29,856 bases of DNA from DASUKL01 sp036278755 (GCA_036278755.1 DASUKL010000045.1:1-29856); one strand, 5' to 3'. Counted from the first letter of the stretch, positions 22,301-29,789 are shown. Made by a program: numbers and translations. The notes: a model not told the origin generated them from the sequence alone.

Positions 22301-24193
22301 AGCCGGGCCCGGGCGGCCGGGGAGTGGCTGGAGGCACTGGCCGCCGATGGCCGAGCCCTCGAGATGCGGATCGGCGGCCAGGCGCGCTGGATCGCGGCCG
22401 AGGACGCGGGTCGCTTCCGCGATGCGCTGGGGGTGACCCTGCCGCTGGGCCTGCCGGCGGCGAACCTGGTGGCCGGCGAGGACCCGCTGGATGCGCTGCT
22501 GGCTCGCTATGCCCGCCGGCACGGGCCGTTCCTGACGGCCGAACCGGCCCGTCGCTGGACCCTGCCGATCAGGGTCGTGGAGGTGGCCCTGGAGCGGGCG
22601 CAGGCCGGAGGGCGGCTGGTGCGAGGTGAGTTCCGGCCAGGCGGCAGCGAGCGGGAGTGGTGTGATCCAGAGGTCCTCCGCTCCCTCCGGCGCCGCTCCC
22701 TGGCCCGGCTGCGCCACGAGGTGGAGCCGGTCCCTGCGGCCGCCCTGGCTCGCTTCCTGCCGGCCTGGCAGGGGATCGTGGCAGGACGTTCGGCCCGCGG
22801 CGGGGCGGCTGGCACGGGCACCCGCGACGCCGAGCGGCTGGCGGAGGTCGTGGCCCAGCTGGAGGGCCTGGCGCTCCCGGCCTCGGTCCTCGAGCGCGAC
22901 ATCCTTCCTGCCCGCGTCCCGGGTTACACGCCACGGCTGCTCGACGAGCTGGGCGCGGCAGGCGAAGTGTGCTGGCTGGGCCAGGGGAGCCTGGGCCGCG
23001 ACGATGGGCGGATCTGCCTCTGGCGTCCCGATCGGCTGGCCCTGGCCTTGACCAGCTCGGGCGCTGTGGGCTCCGACCCTGTGGCCCCAGGTTCGGGCTC
23101 GGGCTCCAGTGGCTCGGGCTCCGGTGGCTCGGGCTCCGGTGGCTCGGGGTCGCGGACCGTCGGGTCCGTCGACGTCGGCCTCGACCTCGGCTGGTTGGCT
23201 GAGGCGCTGGTGGCGCACCTGACCGCGCGCGGGGCGTCGTTCTATCGCGACCTGCTGGCCGCGGGGATGGCTGCGGCTCGAGGCGCGGGGCAGGCGCAGC
23301 CCGGCCAGCGCGAGCTCCTCGACGCGCTCTGGTCGCTCGTCTGGGCAGGCCTGGTCACGAACGACACGTTCGCCCCCCTGCGTGCCCTGCGCTGGAAGCG
23401 GTCGGGCCGCGAGCCAGCTCGACCCAGACTGGCGGGCCTGAACCGGATGGGGCCGCCCGAGGCCGCGGGGCGCTGGTCGCTGGTGTCGGAGGCGGTGGCC
23501 ACGGCCGTGGCTCTCGCCGGGGGCCGCGTTCCCAGCGACACCCAGCGCCGGCATGCCCTTGCCCTCAGGCTCCTGGAACGGCAGGGGGTGGTGACCCGCG
23601 AGAGCGTCGTGGCCGAGGACGTGCCGGGCGGCTTCGGCGCCGTCTATCCCGTTCTGCGCGAGATGGAGGAGCGCGGCCGGGTGCGACGGGGCTACTTCGT
23701 CGAGGGCCTCGGGGGGGCCCAGTTCGCCCTTCCCGGGGCCATCGATCGGCTGCGGGCGGGGCGTGCCGAAGCGGACGTCGAGGCGGGGCCTGACTTCGAT
23801 GGCGGGCGCGGCGCGACGACCCTGCTCCTGGCGGCGACGGATCCGGCCAACCCCTACGGCGCCGCGCTGGCCTGGCCGCGCTACGACGATGCCGATCGGC
23901 GGCCGCTGCCGCGGGCGGCCGGCGCCTACGTCGCGATCGTGGGCGGCGAGCCGGTGCTCTACCTCGAGCGTGGCGGGCGCTCGATCCAGATGCTCCCTGC
24001 GTCCGTCGCCCCGGCCGCGGCTTCGGCTGCCCTGGCGGCGCTGAGCGGGCTCGTCGCCGATGGCCGGCTGCGGACGCTGGAGATCGCCCGGGTGGACGGC
24101 CAGCCCGTGGCCGACTCGCCCTGGCGGGAGCGCCTCGAGGCGGCCGGCTTCCGGCCTGGGTATCGGGGCCTGGTCCTCCGTCGCGTGGGATGA
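19319..24193 (+). CDS. lhr: Lhr-type superfamily 2 ATP-dependent helicase (long form)
   Basis: The 1624-residue protein is a full-length Lhr, an ATP-driven 3'-5' translocase on single-stranded nucleic acid linked to DNA repair. Helicase motifs are APTGSGKT (Lys51), the DEIH box (from Asp168), LSATARPLDRVA, VFVNSRRLAERLAQRLNEL, ATSSLELGIDMGAVDLVIQ and GLQRIGRAGHQVG. The Lhr-core winged-helix and beta-barrel region follows (SAWRIEEIGHDRVLVSP, then FRENAARALLLPR). The C-terminal extension found in E. coli Lhr is present (ILPARVPGYTPRLLDELG; LWSLVWAGLVTNDTFAPLRALRW). Odd points are a Gly/Ala/Arg insertion near residues 545-565 and a pure Gly-Ser linker at 1258-1278. The ATG start lies within the end of the VOC gene. 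Confidence 0.95.
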   Translation: MPADPLGDFGPPTAEWFRSAFGQPTAVQAQGWPVIGRGEHVLLTAPTGSGKTLAAFLWCLDRLMARPAPARDRALRVLYVSPLKALVHDVEKNLRVPLTGIALAAERLGPPITPVRVAMRTGDTPAAERRSFGRQPPDILVTTPESLYLLLTSQAREALRSVEWLIVDEIHALAGTKRGAHLALSLERLEALTAQPPQRIGLSATARPLDRVAAFLGGRGDGGPADGSRPGPPRPVTIVDAGLRKPLELQVVVPVEDMTQPAEAALARIGPAPGRALEPEERSSIWPAVQPRILELIRAHRSTIVFVNSRRLAERLAQRLNELAGEQLVRAHHGSIAREERLAIEDALKSGRLPALVATSSLELGIDMGAVDLVIQVESPGSVAHGLQRIGRAGHQVGEPSRGVLFPKYRGDLLEAAVVVQRMHAGQIEALDLPRNPLDVLAQQLVAMGTERAWPVEELYALVRRAEDYAELGRDVFEATLDMLAGAYPSDEFAELRPRLVRDRAAGTVRSRRDATTVALTSGGTIPDRGLFGVYLAAEGPEVQLGGGGGARAAAARGGGRRVGELDEEMVYEARAGEVILLGASAWRIEEIGHDRVLVSPAPGQPGRVPFWKGDRPGRPLELGRAVGAFGRDYADAARSDGPARQRALARLAAENDLDELAGGNLLDYLAQEQQATGALPTDRTIVLERFRDELGDWRICLLSPFGARVHAPWALAIEARLRERLGLEVQPMWSDDGIVVRLPATDGPTLGDTSEVGDGATDASLPLEFGGPGGADLAAEAVRIGADEVEELVVGALGGSALFASRFRENAARALLLPRSRAGRRRPLWQMRQRSAQLLAVASRYGSFPIILETYRECLQDVFDLDGLREVLGGLERGDIRLHSVDLVRASPFASSLLFDYIATYMYEGDAPLADRRAQALALDRDLLRELLGADELRELLDADALAELELDLQALTEGQAARSADAVHDLLRRLGDLTTAEVAARVRGPDAASRARAAGEWLEALAADGRALEMRIGGQARWIAAEDAGRFRDALGVTLPLGLPAANLVAGEDPLDALLARYARRHGPFLTAEPARRWTLPIRVVEVALERAQAGGRLVRGEFRPGGSEREWCDPEVLRSLRRRSLARLRHEVEPVPAAALARFLPAWQGIVAGRSARGGAAGTGTRDAERLAEVVAQLEGLALPASVLERDILPARVPGYTPRLLDELGAAGEVCWLGQGSLGRDDGRICLWRPDRLALALTSSGAVGSDPVAPGSGSGSSGSGSGGSGSGGSGSRTVGSVDVGLDLGWLAEALVAHLTARGASFYRDLLAAGMAAARGAGQAQPGQRELLDALWSLVWAGLVTNDTFAPLRALRWKRSGREPARPRLAGLNRMGPPEAAGRWSLVSEAVATAVALAGGRVPSDTQRRHALALRLLERQGVVTRESVVAEDVPGGFGAVYPVLREMEERGRVRRGYFVEGLGGAQFALPGAIDRLRAGRAEADVEAGPDFDGGRGATTLLLAATDPANPYGAALAWPRYDDADRRPLPRAAGAYVAIVGGEPVLYLERGGRSIQMLPASVAPAAASAALAALSGLVADGRLRTLEIARVDGQPVADSPWRERLEAAGFRPGYRGLVLRRVG
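23090..23152 (+). repeat. Gly-Ser coding repeat inside lhr
   Basis: Imperfect short repeats of the type GGCTCGGGCTCCGGT encode a 21-residue Gly/Ser linker, residues 1258-1278 of the helicase. It separates two parts of the C-terminal extension that are adjacent in E. coli Lhr. It probably arose by replication slippage and acts as a flexible tether. Confidence 0.8.
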
Positions 24194-24397
24194 GCGCCGC
24201 CGTGGCGACCGATCCGTTCGTGCTGTCGGAGGTTCCCTTTTCGGCCAGCCCCTGATCCGGTGGTCCCTGCATGCACCCGGCGCCTGCCCGGGAGGGACGG
24301 ATCCCACAAGCAGTGGCCGCCGGACTCGCCGTCGGCGCCTGGAGCCCGCCCTTCGCCTGGAGGCAGTCATGAGGCGACTAGAGGTCAGGGCAAGGTG

Positions 24398-24467
24398 GGC
24401 GGCGAGGCGGACGCCGGACCCCGGGCCCGCGGACGCAGGCGGCGAGGCGGACGCCGGACCCCGGGCC
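24398..24467. repeat. Tandem duplication, 40-base period
   Basis: A 30-base block starting GGCGGCGAGGCGGACGCC occurs exactly at 24398-24427 and again at 24438-24467. The intervening and following bases (CGCGGACGCA and GCGGGACGCG) are also alike, so the unit is about 40 bases. It contains GGACCCCGGGCC, which could fold back on itself. Confidence 0.85.
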
Positions 24468-24497
24468 GCGGGACGCGGGACGCGGGAGCGGACGGCA

Positions 24498-24538
24498 CGA
24501 TGCAGCCAAGCCCGACGATGCAGCCAAGCCCGACGATG
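24498..24538. repeat. 18-bp tandem repeat, two full copies and a partial third
   Basis: CGATGCAGCCAAGCCCGA is present at 24498-24515 and 24516-24533 without change, followed by CGATG at 24534-24538. It lies next to the end of the GT87 gene, 31 bases after the 40-base duplication. Confidence 0.9.
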
Positions 24539-24549
24539 GCGCCTGAGCT

Positions 24550-25515
24550 CTACTGGCCGAGGCCGAACCAGGACAGGACCCGCTGGCGTGCCCCACGCCG
24601 AGCTGCGGCTGCGGTCGACTCGGGATCGGCCTGCCAGCGGCGCCACCAGGCGCTGACGCGACCGCGGAAGCGGTCCCAGGCCCCGGGCAGCTCGTCGCGG
24701 TTGGCCCACCACAGCGGATGGGGGTGGCGCCACAGCCAGGGGACCGCGGCCCAGGCCAGGAGGAGGTAGTCGATCCGTAGCGGACGGGGGTAGTTCAGCG
24801 CAGTCTCGATCTGGACCAGCGTCTGGGGCCAAGTGGCCAGGGCCAGGATGGCCGCTACGATGATGCCCACGATGCCCCACAGCCTGGCCCGGGGCGGCAG
24901 GAACAAGATCAGTAACGCGGGGAACCACTTCATGCTCGCGGCCAGGGCCCACAACGCCCCGCCCAGGCGCGGCCCCACGAACTGGGCGCCCCAGATGGCG
25001 AGCGTCAGGAGGAGAGTCACGTTGCCCGTGTCGAGGGTGGCCGTGAGGGGCAGCAGGAGCAGCGCCACGGCCACGGCCGTGGCCAGAGGGTGGCGGCGGT
25101 AGGCCCACTCGGCGGACCACAGGAAGAGGAGGACGTTGAGCCCCTCCCAAGCGAACCAGGCCACGTTCCAAGGGAGCACAGCCCAGGGCAGGAACAGCGG
25201 CAGGAGCCAGGGCGCGTACACGTAGGGCAGGAACGGCCCCGTGGGGTGATACGGGTCGCCGCCGGCCAGCCAGACCCGGACGCCGGCCCAGTAGGCTCGA
25301 GCGTCCACGCCGACCTGGTCGCCACGCCCGATGAGCCAGGCCACGGCCAGGCCCCCGGCCACGGCCAGGATGAGGATGGCGGCGATGCGACGCGGCTCGC
25401 GGAGGCGCGACACCTCGCGCCGGAAGGCGCGGCGGAAGACCCCCAGCCGCCGCCTGGTGGGCCGGTCGAGGTGGTCGCTCAAGGTGTGATCGGCGAACAT
25501 CGGAGGCCGGCGCAT
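24550..25515 (-). CDS. GT87-like (DUF2029 type) integral membrane glycosyltransferase
   Basis: The protein of about 321 residues has a charged N-terminus and roughly eight hydrophobic helices. An extracytoplasmic loop after the first helix carries VDARAYWAGVRVWLAGGDPY, the Asp/Tyr-rich signature near the active site of this polyprenyl-phosphate-sugar-dependent family. The segments PYVYAPWLLPLFLPWAVL, TGNVTLLLTLAIW and SMKWFPALLILFL correspond to the family's conserved helix and loop positions. In mycobacteria, GT87 proteins add mannose to lipoglycans; the acceptor here is unknown. It is shorter than usual (about 400), ending in a basic tail. The start is uncertain: ATG 25515 and 25500 and GTG 25545 are in frame, none with a good ribosome site. 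Confidence 0.78.
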   Translation of the reverse strand: MRRPPMFADHTLSDHLDRPTRRRLGVFRRAFRREVSRLREPRRIAAILILAVAGGLAVAWLIGRGDQVGVDARAYWAGVRVWLAGGDPYHPTGPFLPYVYAPWLLPLFLPWAVLPWNVAWFAWEGLNVLLFLWSAEWAYRRHPLATAVAVALLLLPLTATLDTGNVTLLLTLAIWGAQFVGPRLGGALWALAASMKWFPALLILFLPPRARLWGIVGIIVAAILALATWPQTLVQIETALNYPRPLRIDYLLLAWAAVPWLWRHPHPLWWANRDELPGAWDRFRGRVSAWWRRWQADPESTAAAARRGARQRVLSWFGLGQ

Positions 25516-25609
25516 CGTACAGCACGCCTCGCCGCGGCCAGCCACGGATCGAGGCGACGATCAGCCTCCACCGCCGACCGATACGCCCCGGTACCGCCCG
25601 AGGGCCCCC

Positions 25610-25615
25610 TATACT
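25610..25615 (+). promoter_or_regulatory. -10 element for a leaderless cphB transcript
   Basis: TATACT is followed by 6 bases and ATG 25622. It is the same hexamer, at the same distance, as at the tRNA-Lys gene, where the transcript start is fixed by the tRNA 5' end. No Shine-Dalgarno precedes the ATG, so translation probably begins at the first base of the message. Confidence 0.55.
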
Positions 25616-25621
25616 CGGCCG

Positions 25622-26497
25622 ATGGTCCAGGGGCACGTCCTGCTCATCGGCGGCGCCGAGGACAAGATCCGGGAGCGCATCATCCTGGCCCGCTTCGTGC
25701 GGCTGGCCGGGGGCCCCGGCGCGCGCATCGCGGTCATCAGCACGGCCTCCTCATTGGGTGCCGCCGCCGGCCAGCTCTACCAGCGTGTGTTCGGCGAGCT
25801 TGGAGCGGAGCAGGTGACCGCCATCCATGCCCAGTCACGGGCCGAGGCCAACGACGATGGCCCGGCCGGCCAGCTGTCCGTTGTGGCCACGGCCAGCGGC
25901 ATCTTCCTCACCGGCGGCAACCAGCTCCGCCTGGCGGCCACGATCGGCGGGACGCGCCTGGCCCAGGCCGTCCTGGAGGCCCATGCCGGGGGCGCCACCG
26001 TGGCCGGAACGAGCGCCGGCGCGAGCGCCATGAGCAGCCACATGGTGGCCTTCGGGGCCAGCGGGGCCTCGCCGCGACAGCGGATGGCCCAGGTCGCGGC
26101 CGGTCTCGGCGTGCTGCCCGGGGTGATCGTCGATCAGCACTTCCAGCAGCGTAACCGCCTCGGGCGGCTGCTCAGCATCATCGCCCAGAACCCCAGCCTA
26201 CTGGGCATCGGCATCGACGAGGACACGGCCGGCGACGTCGGCCCCGACGGCGTCCTCGAGGTCGTCGGCCGGCGGAGCGTGACGATCGTCGACGGGGCCG
26301 ATTCCGAGACCGACGCCTGGGAGGTGGCGGCCCATCGGCCGATCATGATCAGTGACGTCCGCCTCCACTCCCTGCCTGCCGGCTACCGCTTCGACCTCTA
26401 TCGCCGCGTCCGCATGCCGGGCCCGATCCTGCGCGCCGTCGAGGACCTGGGAGTCCAGGCGGGCTCCGAGCGCCCCGGCTCGGCCGCCTCCGGCTGA
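25622..26497 (+). CDS. cphB: Cyanophycinase
   Basis: The 291-residue protein is a serine-type exopeptidase of the S51 family, which releases beta-Asp-Arg dipeptides from cyanophycin. The nucleophile is Ser131 in AGTSAGASAM, at almost the same position as in the Synechocystis enzyme. HVLLIGGAEDK at the start, FLTGGNQLRL (the oxyanion and substrate loop), and VIVDQHFQQRNRLGRLL with the histidine of the active site are all typical of intracellular CphB. No signal peptide is present, so it acts in the cytoplasm. It is transcribed from a TATACT element directly before its ATG, and cphA starts 8 bases after its stop. No isoaspartyl dipeptidase for the next step is in the window. Confidence 0.95.
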   Translation: MVQGHVLLIGGAEDKIRERIILARFVRLAGGPGARIAVISTASSLGAAAGQLYQRVFGELGAEQVTAIHAQSRAEANDDGPAGQLSVVATASGIFLTGGNQLRLAATIGGTRLAQAVLEAHAGGATVAGTSAGASAMSSHMVAFGASGASPRQRMAQVAAGLGVLPGVIVDQHFQQRNRLGRLLSIIAQNPSLLGIGIDEDTAGDVGPDGVLEVVGRRSVTIVDGADSETDAWEVAAHRPIMISDVRLHSLPAGYRFDLYRRVRMPGPILRAVEDLGVQAGSERPGSAASG

Positions 26498-26505
26498 GCC
26501 GACCG

Positions 26506-29412
26506 GTGACCGCCGCCCGGCCCGCCCGACCCGGCACGGCCCGGCCTAGTACGGCCCGGCCCCCAACGCCCCGTCCCGAGCCCAGCCTGCGCATCGTCGA
26601 GCAGCGCGTCCTGCGGGGCCCGAACTACTGGGCCCGCGAGCCGGTCATCCGCATGGTCGTCGACCTCGGTGGCCTGGAGGAGTGGCCCAGCGACAAGGTC
26701 CCCGGCTTCGTCGACCGCCTCCTGGGCCTCATCCCCAGCCTCGAGGAGCACGCCTGCTCGCTGGGCCGCCGTGGCGGCTTCGTCACGCGCCTCCGCGAGG
26801 GCACCTGGATGGGCCACATCGCTGAGCACGTGGCCCTCGAGCTGCAAAGCCTGGCCGGCACGGAGGCCCGCCACGGCAAGACCCGTTCCACGGGCAAGCA
26901 CGGCCAGTACAACGTCATCTACGAGTACGGCGAGGAACGGGTCGGGCTGGAGGCCGGCAAGCTGGCCGTGGCCATCGTCAACGACCGCGTGGCGCCCGAC
27001 GACCCGGCCGTGGCGCTCGACTTCGAGGCCGAGCTCGAGCGCCTCATCAGGCTGGCCGAACGGCAGGCCTTCGGGCCCTCCACGCAGGCCCTCCTCGACG
27101 AGGCCGTCAGCCGCGACATCCCCTGGATCCGCCTCGACCGTTACAGCCTCATCCAGCTGGGCCAGGGCGTCCATCAGCAGCGCATCCGGGCCACGATGAC
27201 CTCGCGCACCTCGGCCATCGCCGTGGACATCGCCTCGGACAAGAGCCTCACCAACCAGCTCCTCAGCGCGGCCGGGCTGCCCGTGCCCCGCTCGGTCGTG
27301 GTCGAGACCGAGGACGAGGCCGTGGCCGCGGCCCGGAGCATCGGCTTTCCCTGCGTCGTCAAGCCCCTCGACGGCAACCACGGCCGGGGCGTCAACCTGG
27401 ACCTCAGCGACGACGCAGCGGTCCGGCGCGCCTACCCTCTCGCGCGAGCCCAGTCCCGGGGCGGTGACGTCGTGGTCGAGAGCTACGTGCACGGCAACGA
27501 CTACCGCTGCCTCGTCGTGGGCGGCCGCATCGCGGCCATCGCCGAGCGCGTCCCGGCCGGCGTCACGGGCGACGGGGAGCACAGCGTCCGGCAGCTGGTG
27601 GAGCGCGAGAACGCCGACCCCCGGCGGGGCATCGGCCACGAGAAGGTCCTGACCCGCATCCGCCTCGAGGCTGCGGCGGAGGAGCTGTTGCAGGCCCAGG
27701 GCTACGGTCCGGACGACGTCCCGCCCGACGGCGCCTGGGTCAAGCTGGCCCTGACGGGCAACATGTCCACCGGCGGGACGGCCATCGACCGGACCTTCGA
27801 GGCCCACCCCGACAACGTCGAGATCGCCGAGACGGCGGCCCAGGTCGTGGGCCTCGACATCGCCGGCATCGACTTCATCGTCCCCGACATCGCCGTCCCG
27901 GTCCGGGAGCAGGGTGGGGCCATCGTCGAGGTCAACGCCGCGCCCGGGTTCCGGATGCACACCCATCCCACCGAGGGCGAGCCGCAGTACGTGGCCCGGC
28001 CCGTCCTCGACCTCCTCTTCCCGCCCGGCAGCCCCTCGCGCATCCCGATCGTGGCCGTGACCGGCACGAACGGCAAGACGACGACGGTCCGGATGATCGC
28101 CCACGTCATGAAGCTCAAGGGTCGGCGGGTGGGGATGACCTCCACCGACGGCATCGTCATCGACGGCCGGCTCATCAAGCGGGGCGACATGTCAGGCCCA
28201 AAGTCGGCGCAGATGGTCCTCCAGAACCCCTCCGTGGAGATGGCCGTCTTCGAGGTCGCCCGGGGCGGGATCCTCCGCGAGGGGCTGGGCTACGACCGCA
28301 ACGACGTGGCCGTCGTGACCAACGTGACCGAGGATCACCTGGGCCTCGCCGGCATCACCAGCCTCCGCCAGCTCGCGGCGGTCAAGCAGGTCGTGGTCGA
28401 GGCCGTGCCCCGCTCCGGGACCGCCGTCCTCAACGCTGACGACCCGCTCGTGGCCCGCATGGCCGCTGCCTCTCGCGGCCAGATCGTCTACTTCTCGATG
28501 GACCAGGACCCCGAGTCGGACAGCGCCCGTCGGGTCGACGCGCACTGCGGCCGCGGCGGGGCGGCCATGGTCCTCCAGGCCTCCGCCGACGGCGAGCTGC
28601 TGGTCCTCCGCCAGGGCCGCCGGACGATGCCGCTCCTCTACGCCCACCTCATCCCGGCCACGTTCGGCGGGCGGGCCCGGATGAACGTCGCCAACGCCCT
28701 TGCGGCGGCCGCCGCCGCCTGGGCCGCGGGGGCCCACCTGCACGACATCCGGCAGGGCCTGCGGACCTTCTCCAGCTCCTATTTCCAGGCCCCGGGGCGG
28801 CTGAACCTCGTCGAGGTGGGCGGGGCCAAGGTCATCATCGACTACTGCCACAACGTCGACGGCATGCGCCGGCTAGCCGAATTCGTGCGCCTGACGATGG
28901 CCGACGACGAAGCCCGAGTCGGCAGCCGAGCCCTCACGGGCCGCGGTGCGGGCGCCCGAGCCCCGAGCCCTCGCGCCGGCCGGGGTGCGAGCTCCAACGG
29001 CACCTCGGCCACGGCCTTCGGGGTCATCGGCATCCCCGGCGACCGCCGCGACACGGACCAGCGGGCCTACGGCCAGCTGGCGGCCGGGGCCTTCGACGTC
29101 ATCTACGTCCGCGAGGATCGCAACCTCCGCGGCCGCCCGGCCGGCGAGTCGGCGGCCCACGTCCTGGAAGGCGTCGCGGCCGCCCAGCGGGAGGGCGGCG
29201 GCCGGGTCCGTTCTGCCGAGCCGGTCCTCGACGAGCTCGAGGCGGCCCGCCGCGCGATGAGCGAGGCCCGTCCGGGCGATCTGGTCGTCATCTGCGCCGA
29301 CGATGCGGCCGCGGTCTACGCTGCGGCCATGGCCCTCGACCGGGGGGCCCGGGCCACTGCCGCCGCGACGGCCATCAGCGACCCCGGGGAGCTCGACGTC
29401 CCGGAGGGCTGA
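26506..29412 (+). CDS. cphA: Cyanophycin synthetase
   Basis: The 968-residue enzyme adds Asp and then Arg to the cyanophycin polymer with ATP. The N-terminal domain opens with LRIVEQRVLRGPNYW, the family hallmark. The ATP-grasp domain (about 230-490) shows FPCVVKPLDGNHGRGVNLDL and FIVPDIAVP...GAIVEVNAAPGFRMH. The Mur-ligase-like domain has GTNGKTTT starting near residue 519, then EVARGGILREGLGYD and VTNVTEDHLGL. It is longer than usual (about 870-900): a 26-residue N-terminus of TARP-like repeats precedes the fold, and about 30 Arg/Gly/Ser/Ala-rich residues are inserted near 799-836, just before GVIGIPGDRRD. Start GTG 26506 is the only good in-frame start. It forms an operon with cphB. Confidence 0.95.
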   Translation: MTAARPARPGTARPSTARPPTPRPEPSLRIVEQRVLRGPNYWAREPVIRMVVDLGGLEEWPSDKVPGFVDRLLGLIPSLEEHACSLGRRGGFVTRLREGTWMGHIAEHVALELQSLAGTEARHGKTRSTGKHGQYNVIYEYGEERVGLEAGKLAVAIVNDRVAPDDPAVALDFEAELERLIRLAERQAFGPSTQALLDEAVSRDIPWIRLDRYSLIQLGQGVHQQRIRATMTSRTSAIAVDIASDKSLTNQLLSAAGLPVPRSVVVETEDEAVAAARSIGFPCVVKPLDGNHGRGVNLDLSDDAAVRRAYPLARAQSRGGDVVVESYVHGNDYRCLVVGGRIAAIAERVPAGVTGDGEHSVRQLVERENADPRRGIGHEKVLTRIRLEAAAEELLQAQGYGPDDVPPDGAWVKLALTGNMSTGGTAIDRTFEAHPDNVEIAETAAQVVGLDIAGIDFIVPDIAVPVREQGGAIVEVNAAPGFRMHTHPTEGEPQYVARPVLDLLFPPGSPSRIPIVAVTGTNGKTTTVRMIAHVMKLKGRRVGMTSTDGIVIDGRLIKRGDMSGPKSAQMVLQNPSVEMAVFEVARGGILREGLGYDRNDVAVVTNVTEDHLGLAGITSLRQLAAVKQVVVEAVPRSGTAVLNADDPLVARMAAASRGQIVYFSMDQDPESDSARRVDAHCGRGGAAMVLQASADGELLVLRQGRRTMPLLYAHLIPATFGGRARMNVANALAAAAAAWAAGAHLHDIRQGLRTFSSSYFQAPGRLNLVEVGGAKVIIDYCHNVDGMRRLAEFVRLTMADDEARVGSRALTGRGAGARAPSPRAGRGASSNGTSATAFGVIGIPGDRRDTDQRAYGQLAAGAFDVIYVREDRNLRGRPAGESAAHVLEGVAAAQREGGGRVRSAEPVLDELEAARRAMSEARPGDLVVICADDAAAVYAAAMALDRGARATAAATAISDPGELDVPEG

Positions 29413-29538
29413 CCGCACGCCTCGTCGCGGGTGCAGCTCCAGGCCGTTCGAGCTGCCGCGTTTGGGGATCGGAGCACGAAGGCGATCGATACCGGACGCA
29501 ACAGTCACCCCGCGGGGCCCGACCGAAGGGAGGGTGCG

Positions 29539-29731
29539 ATGTACCCCCGCGCTCGGGGTCCTCCGTCCGCTGGCACTGGCGGTGGGCCTGTGTGTCCTCC
29601 TGTCCGGGGTCGTCGACGCCAGGGCCCAGGTCAAGCCGGTGGTGCCTTCGTTTGGGTCAAGCGCCAATCCAGCCTCATCTCTCGAACCGCGGCTTCCGGT
29701 CCTGACTGAAGCAGCAACTGCAGATCCCTAG
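29539..29731 (+). pseudogene. Small secreted protein gene, apparently frameshifted in a C-run
   Basis: GGAGG stands 5 bases before ATG 29539, an ideal start, but the frame soon gives Pro/Gly/Arg-rich nonsense ending at 29709. The neighbouring frame encodes a textbook signal peptide (ALGVLRPLALAVGLCVLLSG, then VVDARA and a likely cut before QVK), followed by PVVPSFGSSANPASSLEP and a stop at 29731. Removing one C from the CCCCC run after ATGTA joins the two into one product of about 63 residues. This is either a real frameshift or a sequence error. A GTG at 29534 could start the second frame directly but abuts the ribosome site. No family was recognised. Confidence 0.45.
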
Positions 29732-29789
29732 ACACCGTGCTGCTTCGGAACGCCTATGGCCCGATGATTACACCGATCCAGACCACCCT

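Larger units (their letters stand above)
24194..24549. other. Non-coding stretch between convergent lhr and the GT87 gene
   Basis: No reading frame here looks like a gene; the open frames are the chance result of high GC. The right half holds two sets of short tandem repeats, listed separately. No promoter is needed, because the flanking genes point toward each other, and no T-rich terminator is seen. Confidence 0.5.

Noticed and set aside
24398..24538. Possible CRISPR array
   Set aside because: There are only two copies of each unit, they are directly tandem with no unique spacers, and no cas genes are near.
24060..24769. Plus-strand frames covering the stretch after lhr
   Set aside because: They are built from the tandem repeats and from the reverse side of the GT87 gene, with no ribosome site or domain.
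22130..25636. Minus-strand frame of 1168 codons opposite lhr and the GT87 gene
   Set aside because: High GC removes stop codons; the plus-strand helicase has complete motifs, and this frame reads as Arg/Pro/Gly-rich noise with no recognisable domain.
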